A stretch of DNA of 64,000 nt from CAWAYR01 sp050250955 (GTDB lineage: Bacteria > Acidobacteriota > Vicinamibacteria > Vicinamibacterales > UBA2999): positions 62,001 to 126,000 of the forward strand of contig JBFWNR010000003.1 in NCBI GenBank assembly GCA_050250955.1, given 5' to 3'. Below, piece after piece: positions 58,513 through 64,000 of the stretch (positions within the stretch are counted from its first letter, which is position 1; each line of letters starts with the position of its first letter). Below the pieces are notes generated by a model that was not told the DNA's origin, did not search any database, and saw only the letters and a program-made list of their open reading frames with translations. The translations under genes and the position numbers were made by a program.

Positions 58513-59207
58513 TGCCGGCAGCCGTGGAGCGGACCACGCTGCCGGAACGGTTCTTCGCCCTGGCCGATCCGGCGGCGGTCGATCGCCTGCTCGACACGAT
58601 CGAGTGGTGCGCCGTGTTCAAGGCCGCCAGCGGCGACCGGACCTTCGACGCCTGGGCGATCGTCCAGCGCGGGCTCGAGCCGCGCCGCGACGTCGCCGTG
58701 GGGCTGGTCCAGATCCCGGCCGGACGCGCCGCCAGCGATCACCTCGCGGCGCGGTCCGGCGTCGCCCACAAGAGCCCGCAGCTGCTGCTCTTCCACCGTG
58801 GGACGCCGGTCGGGCACCTGTCCGAGCGCGGCATCCAGTCCGAGGCGGTGCAGGCGCTGCTGGCCGCATCGCTGCCGGCCGTGCCAGGCCGGCGCGTGGT
58901 CAACGACGAGGTCGTGTCGCTGGCGCCCTACCGGGCGCTGGCCTCGGCGTTCGTGGCGGGACGCCTGCCGGAGGAGCGGTTCCAGTGGGCGTTCCTGGAG
59001 CGGCTCGCCAAGGAGGCGGCGTGGCGCGACGACGAGACGTTCGCGCGGCTCGACGCGCTCTTCGAGAATCCGTGGGGCCGCGACGTCGTGCCCGCCCGCG
59101 CCGTGGCCCACGAGTTCCAGGCGGTGCTCGCCGGACGTCTCGAACCGCTGACGACGCGAGCCGCGCGCTGGCTCGCCAGGACGGAGTCGCGCGATGGCCG
59201 GAACTGA
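58512..59207 (+). CDS. Bacilliredoxin (YtxJ/BrxC)-like protein without redox cysteine, cox-linked, 231 aa
   Basis: Residues about 22-118 follow the thioredoxin-like fold of monothiol bacilliredoxin YtxJ/BrxC. VDRLLDTIEWCAVFKAAS stands for the first strand, and SDHLAARSGVAHKSPQLLLF (YtxJ: ...HESPQ...LF) carries the cis-proline loop. HLSERGIQSEAVQALL is the last helix. The catalytic TCP(I/V) segment reads SGDRTF, so the redox cysteine is absent; the only cysteine is C33. A second helical domain (about 135-215, with SAFVAGRLPEERFQWAFLER) is unknown to me. Both ends overlap cox genes (ATG within the coxG stop; 14-bp overlap with coxF), so it is translated as part of the operon. Confidence 0.75.
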   Translation: MPAAVERTTLPERFFALADPAAVDRLLDTIEWCAVFKAASGDRTFDAWAIVQRGLEPRRDVAVGLVQIPAGRAASDHLAARSGVAHKSPQLLLFHRGTPVGHLSERGIQSEAVQALLAASLPAVPGRRVVNDEVVSLAPYRALASAFVAGRLPEERFQWAFLERLAKEAAWRDDETFARLDALFENPWGRDVVPARAVAHEFQAVLAGRLEPLTTRAARWLARTESRDGRN

Positions 59208-60273
59208 AGGGGCCGCGACCGGGCCGCCGTCGTTGTGGGCGCGGGTGAGCGCGCTGCAGGCCGGGCGCGAGCCGTTCGCCGTGGCCACCGTCGTGGCGCG
59301 GCGGGCGCCCGTGTCGGCCCACCTGGGCGATCGGGCCATCGTCTACGCCGACGGGAGGATGGAAGGCTTCGTCGGCGGCGCCTGCTCGCGAGAGATTGTG
59401 CGGCGCCAGGCGCTCGACGCCCTGGCCACCCGCCGCGCCCGCCTGGTCGCCATCAGACCCGACGCCGACGACGACATGGGCGCGTCGGCCGATCGCATCG
59501 TCGTGCCCATGACCTGCGCGTCGGAGGGAGCCGTGGACGTCTACGTCGAACCGGTCGTGCGACCGCGCACGCTCGTCGTCGCCGGCGCGACGCCGGTGGC
59601 CGAGGCGCTGGCGCGCCTGGGACGAGCCATGCGCTACGACGTCGTGCGGGTCGTCGACGGCGCCGAACGCCACGACGTCGAGGCCGAGGCCGCGGCCATC
59701 GGCGCCACGGTGACCGGGCTGGACACCCTGGAGGCCGTGCTGTCGGAGGCGCTGGCGCACCACGGCGACTGTGCGGTGGTGGTGGCGTCGCAGGGCCACT
59801 ACGACGAGGCGGCGCTCGAGACCGTGCTGACGCACGGTGTCGGCTACGCCGGCCTGGTGGCCTCGCGCAAGCGCGGCCAGACGGTGCGTGCCTGGCTCGA
59901 GGAGCGCAAGGCGCCGGGTGTGGATCGGCTGTGCAATCCGGCCGGGCTCGATCTCGGCGGGCGGGCCCCCGAGGAGGTGGCGCTGTCGATCCTCGGCGAG
60001 ATCGTGCAGCGATCCGCCCGCGGTGCGGCGGCGGCGGACGCGGCGCCCGCCCCCGAGCGCGCGCGCACGCCGGGCCAGCCGCGCGTGCTCGCGATCGCGC
60101 CCACCCCCTCATCCACCGCCGTGGCCATCGATCCCGTGTGCAGGATGGAGGTGGCAATGGCGGGCGCCGCCCAGACGGCGGAGCACGACGGCGTGACCTA
60201 CTACTTCTGCTGCGGGGGCTGCCGGACCCGCTTCCTCGCCGAGCCCGCGCGCTACCTGTCGGCGACGCCGTGA
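59194..60273 (+). CDS. coxF: CoxF-like XdhC family protein with C-terminal YHS metal-binding domain, 359 aa
   Basis: Residues 25-115 are the XdhC N-domain (FAVATVVARRAPVSAHLGDR, then GFVGGACSREIV with the conserved cysteine). Residues 130-280 are the Rossmann part ending in APEEVALSILGEIV. After a Pro/Ala linker, residues 311-359 form a YHS domain: AIDPVCRMEV (C316), TYYFCCGGCRTRF (C339, C340, C343) and AEPARYL. YHS domains bind heavy metals and occur in copper and other metal handling proteins. In CO dehydrogenase assembly CoxF and CoxE are linked with copper insertion, so this fusion suggests a built-in copper donor. The stop overlaps coxD. Confidence 0.9.
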   Translation: MAGTEGAATGPPSLWARVSALQAGREPFAVATVVARRAPVSAHLGDRAIVYADGRMEGFVGGACSREIVRRQALDALATRRARLVAIRPDADDDMGASADRIVVPMTCASEGAVDVYVEPVVRPRTLVVAGATPVAEALARLGRAMRYDVVRVVDGAERHDVEAEAAAIGATVTGLDTLEAVLSEALAHHGDCAVVVASQGHYDEAALETVLTHGVGYAGLVASRKRGQTVRAWLEERKAPGVDRLCNPAGLDLGGRAPEEVALSILGEIVQRSARGAAAADAAPAPERARTPGQPRVLAIAPTPSSTAVAIDPVCRMEVAMAGAAQTAEHDGVTYYFCCGGCRTRFLAEPARYLSATP

Positions 60274-61214
60274 TGACCGCCGGCGACATCCGCACCCGGT
60301 TCCTGGAGCGCGGCTTCGTCGTCGACGAGGCCTTCGCGACGGCCCTGGAACTCATGCTGGCCCTCCAGAAGCCCCTGCTCCTCGAGGGGCCGGCGGGGGT
60401 CGGCAAGACCGAGAGCGCCAAGGCCCTGGCCGAGGTGCTCGACACCGCGCTCATCCGCCTGCAGTGCTACGAGGGCCTCGACCAGACCTCGGCGCTCTAC
60501 GAGTGGAACTACCCGCGGCAGATGCTGCACGCGCGGCTGACCGAGTCGAGCGGGGCGTCGGTGGAGCAACGCGAGGCCGAGATCTTCTCCGAGCCGTACC
60601 TGCTGAAGCGGCCGCTGCTCGACGCCCTCACCCGGGATCGGGCGCCGGTGCTGCTCATCGACGAAGTCGATCGCGCCGACGAGGCCTTCGAAGCCTATCT
60701 GCTGGAAGTGCTCGCGGAGTGGCAGGTGACGATCCCCGAGCTGGGCACGATTCGCGCGCGTCATCGCCCCCACGTGATCCTGACCAGCAACCGGACACGC
60801 GAGCTGTCCGATGCCCTGCGGCGACGCTGCTTGTTCCTGTGGCTGCCCTATCCCAGCCTCGCGCAGGAAGTGGCGATCCTGCGGGCGCGCGTCCCGGGGC
60901 TCTCGGAACGCCTCGCCGACCGGATCGCACGGCTCATGCAGGTGCTGCGCACGCTGCCCCTCCAGAAGGCCCCGGGCGTCGCCGAGAGCCTCGACTGGGC
61001 GATGGCGCTGATGAGTCTCCATCGAGAGCATCTCGATGCACGGACGCTCGAACAGACGCTCGGCTGCATCATGAAGGTGCACGAGGACCAGGTCGTCGTG
61101 CACGAGCACCGCGCGGCGCTGGAGCCGTACCTGTCGGAGCGCCAGGGATCGACGGAAGCCGGCGGCTACGGACTGGAGACCGACTTCGGCATCGGCACCG
61201 TCAGACGGCCCTGA
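60273..61214 (+). CDS. coxD: CoxD, MoxR-type AAA+ ATPase for CO dehydrogenase maturation, 313 aa
   Basis: A MoxR-type AAA+ ATPase. Walker A is LLEGPAGVGKTESAKALAEV (GPAGVGKT, residues 39-46), Walker B is APVLLIDEVDRADEAFEAYL, and sensor 1 is VILTSNRTRELSDALRRRCL. The IRLQCYEGLDQTSALYEWNY block is typical for CoxD. The protein unfolds or remodels apo-CO dehydrogenase so that sulfur and then copper can be added to the Mo site. It is coupled by TGATG overlaps to both neighbours (coxF and coxE). Confidence 0.95.
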   Translation: MTAGDIRTRFLERGFVVDEAFATALELMLALQKPLLLEGPAGVGKTESAKALAEVLDTALIRLQCYEGLDQTSALYEWNYPRQMLHARLTESSGASVEQREAEIFSEPYLLKRPLLDALTRDRAPVLLIDEVDRADEAFEAYLLEVLAEWQVTIPELGTIRARHRPHVILTSNRTRELSDALRRRCLFLWLPYPSLAQEVAILRARVPGLSERLADRIARLMQVLRTLPLQKAPGVAESLDWAMALMSLHREHLDARTLEQTLGCIMKVHEDQVVVHEHRAALEPYLSERQGSTEAGGYGLETDFGIGTVRRP

Positions 61215-62413
61215 TGTATCCATTCGGCCACCTGCCGGGCAACCTGGCGGCCTTCTGTGCCGAGTTGCGGCGCCACCATGGGTTCCGCCTCGGCCCGGGC
61301 ACCGTGGCCGATGCGGCGCGCGCCCTCGAGCTCGTCGACGCCACCGACGAGACCCGGGTACGGCACGCCCTGCGAGCCGTGCTGGCGAGTGACGCCGACA
61401 CGGCGGCCGCATTCGACGGCGCGTTCGAGGCGTTCTTCTTCCCCGGCCCGCCGGGGGTCCCTCAGCCGAACCAGCCGCCGGCCGGCCGTGGTGAACAGCC
61501 GGGCTCGGAGGGATCGGCCACCGGCACGTGGCGGCCGGGTGCGGCAGCTGCGCCGGCGCCGCCGGACGCCGACCGCGACAGCGCGGGCGGCACACCGGTG
61601 GCAAGGGACGACGACGACACCCGCGCGGAGGCGCCGACGGGCACGCTCGTCCGGGCGCAGTACAGCCCGTTGAGCGTGGCGGGTTTCACGCTGGTGCCGA
61701 TCGCCGCGGTGGACGGGCGCTGGCGGCAGGCGGGCCGCACGCTCGTCCGTCACGTCCATCTGGGACTGTCGCGCCGCTGGCGGCCGGCGCGGCAGGGACG
61801 GCGCTTCGACCTCCGGCGCACGTGGCGCGCCAGCGTGCAGACGGGAGGCGAGGCCATCGCGGTGCGGTGGCTCCGCCGCATCCATCGCAGTCCCCGCTTC
61901 GCGCTGCTCATCGACGCCAGTCGGTCCATGGCCGGCGCCGATGCCACGGCACTCGACGTGGCGGTGGCCCTGGCCAGCGCGACGTCCCGCCTCGATGCCT
62001 ACGTCTTCTCGACCGATCTGCGGCGGATCACGCCGGAGGTGCACCGGGCCGCGGCGGGCCAGCCGGGCGTGCTGCGCGTGGCTCGCCAGGCCTGGGGCGG
62101 CGGCACCAACATCGGCGCCAGCCTGCGCGCCTTCCTGCAGCGCCACGGCGATCGCCCGGTGGGCCGCAACACGGTCGTGTTCGTGATGAGCGACGGACTC
62201 GACGTGGGTCCGCCGGCGCTGCTCGTCGAGGGCATGCGCGCGCTGCACCGCCGGGCGGCCGCCGTGGTCTGGCTGAATCCGCTCGCCGCCACACCCGGCT
62301 TCGAACCGACCGCGCAGGGGATGGCCGCCGCCCGCCCGTACGTCACGGCGCTGGCCACCGTCGAGGGGCCGGACGACCTGAGCCGGCTGGCCGGACGTCT
62401 CCGCATGCGCTGA
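61214..62413 (+). CDS. coxE: CoxE, VWA-domain protein for CO dehydrogenase maturation, 399 aa
   Basis: A VWA-containing CoxE family protein. The N-terminal part is the usual helical domain (GNLAAFCAELRRHHGFRLGP). A disordered Pro/Gly/Asp-rich linker covers about residues 80-135. The VWA domain has the MIDAS motif D-A-S-R-S in FALLIDASRSMAGA, then GGGTNIGASLRAFL and VVFVMSDGLDVG with the MIDAS Thr and Asp. CoxE and CoxD act together, like other MoxR-VWA pairs. It is the last gene of the operon; the amidase gene converges 30 bases on. Confidence 0.95.
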   Translation: MYPFGHLPGNLAAFCAELRRHHGFRLGPGTVADAARALELVDATDETRVRHALRAVLASDADTAAAFDGAFEAFFFPGPPGVPQPNQPPAGRGEQPGSEGSATGTWRPGAAAAPAPPDADRDSAGGTPVARDDDDTRAEAPTGTLVRAQYSPLSVAGFTLVPIAAVDGRWRQAGRTLVRHVHLGLSRRWRPARQGRRFDLRRTWRASVQTGGEAIAVRWLRRIHRSPRFALLIDASRSMAGADATALDVAVALASATSRLDAYVFSTDLRRITPEVHRAAAGQPGVLRVARQAWGGGTNIGASLRAFLQRHGDRPVGRNTVVFVMSDGLDVGPPALLVEGMRALHRRAAAVVWLNPLAATPGFEPTAQGMAAARPYVTALATVEGPDDLSRLAGRLRMR

Positions 62414-62443
62414 CGCACCCCGGGGTCCACGAGCCCGACACGA

Positions 62444-63847
62444 TCACGAACCCGCCAGCCGGATCGGGCGGCGGGCGGCCACCGCCGCCGCCACCGCCAG
62501 CACGATCTCCTCGCCGTTGGGCGGGCCGACGATCTGCAGGCCCACCGGCAGGCCGTCGGCGTCGAGCCCGGCCGGCACCGAGGCCGCCGGCAGTCCGGCC
62601 ATGCTCCACACGAAGGTCGGCGCGATCCAGTCCACGTAGGTGGTCATCGGCCGCCCGGCGATGCTGGTCGGATAGCGCTGGTCCACCGCGAACGGCGGCA
62701 CCGCCATGCACGGCGTGACCACGCAGGCCACCCGCCCGAACAGCTCGCGGCACATCTCCCACAGCCGGCCACGCGCCGCCTCGGCCGCGGCGATGTCGCT
62801 GACCGTCGTCGCTTCGCCGGCGTGGACGTTGGCGGCGACGTTGGCGCCGAACCGGTCGCGCTCGGGCAGCAGGTGCTGCAGGTGCGTGAGGAACCACAGC
62901 CCGCGCAGCGCCAGGAACGCCGGCCTGACAAACGCCAGGTCGAGTTCGACGTCGGCCACCGTGGCGCCGGCGTCGCCGAGCGTCGCGGCGGCGTCACGAC
63001 AGACGCGAATCTGTTCCGGATCGGTGCCGATGCCGGCGGGGTCGGCGACGAACGCGACACGGCTCCCGCGCGGCACACCCGCCGCCACCGCGGCCGGGAA
63101 GTCCCGCCCGTGGAGCGGCTGGCCCAGCGGAGCGTCCGGCGCGGCGCCGGCAATCGCCTGCAGCATCAAGGCCACGTCGCCGGGGGTCCGGCCCATCGGG
63201 CCGCTCACCTGCAGGGTGTCCCACGCCCAGGCGCTCGGCGCCGTCGGCACCAGCCCCACCGTCGGGCGCAAGCCGCAGATGCCGCAGAAGGCGGCGGGAA
63301 TGCGCAGCGAGCCGCCCAGGTCGGTGCCTTCGGCCAGCGCGATCATCCCCGTGGCCAGCGCCGCGGCGCCGCCGCCGGTGGACCCGCCCGAGGTCAGCGC
63401 CGGGTTCCAGGGATTGCGGGTGGCACCGAACACGTCGTTGAACGTGTTGGCGCCGGCGGCGAACTCCGGGCAGTTGGTCTTGCCGACGATGACGGCGCCG
63501 GCGCGGCGCAGCCGGGCGACGATCACGGCGTCGTGGTCGGGCACGTGGTCGGCGAAGATCGGCGAGCCGTAGGTGGTGCGCACGCCGGCCACCGGCGTCA
63601 CGTCCTTGATGCCCACCGGCAGGCCGCACAGCGGGCCGGGCGCCTCGCCGCGGACGAGCGCGGCGTCGACGGCCGCCGCCTCGTCGTCGGCGCGCGGATT
63701 GGCCGTCACGACGGCGTTCAGCGCCGGGTTCACCGCGGCGATGCGCGTCCGCGTCGCGTCCAGCAGCTCGCGCGCCGACACCTGACGCGTCGCGACCAGG
63801 GCGCGCAGCTCGGTGGCCGGGCGATCGACGAGGTCGGCGGTCGTCAC
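62444..63847 (-). CDS. Amidase signature family enzyme, 467 aa
   Basis: A GatA-like amidase with the full Ser-cisSer-Lys set: the Lys in GLPVGIKDVTPVAGVRTTYG, the cis-Ser in TSGGSTGGGAAALATGM, and the nucleophile Ser in EGTDLGGSLRIPAAFCGICG. GLPAASVPAGLDADGLPVGL is the usual C-terminal block. The start is a GTG at 63847. No gatB or gatC gene is adjacent, so it is a stand-alone hydrolase of small amides. It lies 4 bases downstream of the cyclase-family gene, so both are probably cotranscribed; together they could degrade cyclic amides or formamides. Confidence 0.95.
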   Translation of the reverse strand: MTTADLVDRPATELRALVATRQVSARELLDATRTRIAAVNPALNAVVTANPRADDEAAAVDAALVRGEAPGPLCGLPVGIKDVTPVAGVRTTYGSPIFADHVPDHDAVIVARLRRAGAVIVGKTNCPEFAAGANTFNDVFGATRNPWNPALTSGGSTGGGAAALATGMIALAEGTDLGGSLRIPAAFCGICGLRPTVGLVPTAPSAWAWDTLQVSGPMGRTPGDVALMLQAIAGAAPDAPLGQPLHGRDFPAAVAAGVPRGSRVAFVADPAGIGTDPEQIRVCRDAAATLGDAGATVADVELDLAFVRPAFLALRGLWFLTHLQHLLPERDRFGANVAANVHAGEATTVSDIAAAEAARGRLWEMCRELFGRVACVVTPCMAVPPFAVDQRYPTSIAGRPMTTYVDWIAPTFVWSMAGLPAASVPAGLDADGLPVGLQIVGPPNGEEIVLAVAAAVAARRPIRLAGS

Positions 63848-63851
63848 GCCC

Positions 63852-64000
63852 TCACGCCGTCCAGTCGCCGCTGAAGGCCACCGCGCGGGCGAACGCCGCC
63901 TCGCCGCCGCGGAACTTCCACGGAAAGATGCCGAGGATCAGCCGGCGGTTCTGCAGCTCCGGCGCGGCGATGTCGCCGCCGAGGTTTTCGATGTGCATGC
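63852..64000 (-). CDS. C-terminal fragment of a cyclase-family (kynurenine formamidase-like) protein, cut by window edge
   Basis: Forty-eight codons are readable before the TGA at 63852. The chain ends MHIENLGGDIAAPELQNRRL, then ILGIFPWKFRGGEAAFARAVAFSGDW. The HIENL segment, followed by a hydrophobic strand with P-W/L-K-x-x-GG and a final RAVA, is how members of the cyclase family (Pfam Cyclase, including kynurenine formamidase) end. The N-terminal metal site lies outside the window, so the assignment rests on this tail. The 4-base spacing to the amidase gene suggests one operon. Confidence 0.6.
   Translation of the reverse strand, partial: MHIENLGGDIAAPELQNRRLILGIFPWKFRGGEAAFARAVAFSGDWTA

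Overview
The window is GC-rich (roughly 70% by eye) bacterial chromosome, tightly packed and with no phage, transposase or integrase genes. The gene content points to an Acidobacteriota genome, most likely Vicinamibacteria-like; this is an inference, because no ribosomal or other marker gene is present. The supporting features are a Ser/Thr kinase with TolB-like and TPR regions, many exported oxidoreductases, DUF1080, Gfo/Idh/MocA and sugar-isomerase genes, and very GC-biased codons. The ends cut a collagen-like gene (left) and a cyclase-family gene (right).

Region by region. 1-5.6 kb: a leftward group (M61 peptidase, rhodanese, cytochrome c, collagen-like exported protein) diverges from an exported PQQ-type sugar dehydrogenase. 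5.6-11.8 kb: a DUF6065-like gene and a receptor kinase face a diheme cytochrome c and a PQQ alcohol dehydrogenase that carries the Asp-Tyr-Asp lanthanide signature. 11.8-13.7 kb: a REP pair, a lipoprotein and a DUF2252 gene. 13.6-20.8 kb: a complete Na+-translocating NADH:quinone reductase operon, nqrABCDEF-apbE-nqrM. 21-25.7 kb: a vanadium haloperoxidase-like protein with an altered active-site triplet, tRNA-Ser(GCT), and TfoX-like, M20 and GIY-YIG genes. 24.8-32.3 kb: a sugar cluster (two isomerases, Gfo/Idh/MocA dehydrogenase, DUF1080, permease, GMC oxidoreductase and its Tat-exported small subunit) that fits oxidation and cleavage of glycosides through 3-keto intermediates. 32.4-38.6 kb: a Ca2+-ATPase/cation exchanger pair, a V4R-type sigma54 activator with candidate UAS and -24/-12 sites, and a diverged universal stress protein. 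38.6-47.8 kb: an aldose dehydrogenase, an AAC(2')-like acetyltransferase, two divergent ArsR-SRPBCC modules, an amidohydrolase, an L,D-transpeptidase, an orphan VapB, a ZIP transporter and a universal stress protein. 47.8-52.4 kb: a polar amino acid ABC transporter and a tandem pair of exported VOC proteins. 52.5-62.4 kb: molybdenum hydroxylase maturation genes and a form I aerobic CO dehydrogenase operon, coxMSLG-(new gene)-F-D-E. 62.4-64 kb: an amidase and a cyclase-family gene.

Together the genes describe an aerobic, respiring heterotroph. It can oxidise sugars and alcohols in the periplasm with PQQ enzymes and cytochromes c, run a sodium-based respiratory chain, and gain electrons from carbon monoxide.

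The most interesting part is the cox operon. CoxL carries the AYRCSFR form I motif. CoxF is fused to a metal-binding YHS domain. A bacilliredoxin-like protein without its redox cysteine sits between coxG and coxF. The last two look like additions to assembly of the Mo-S-Cu active site.
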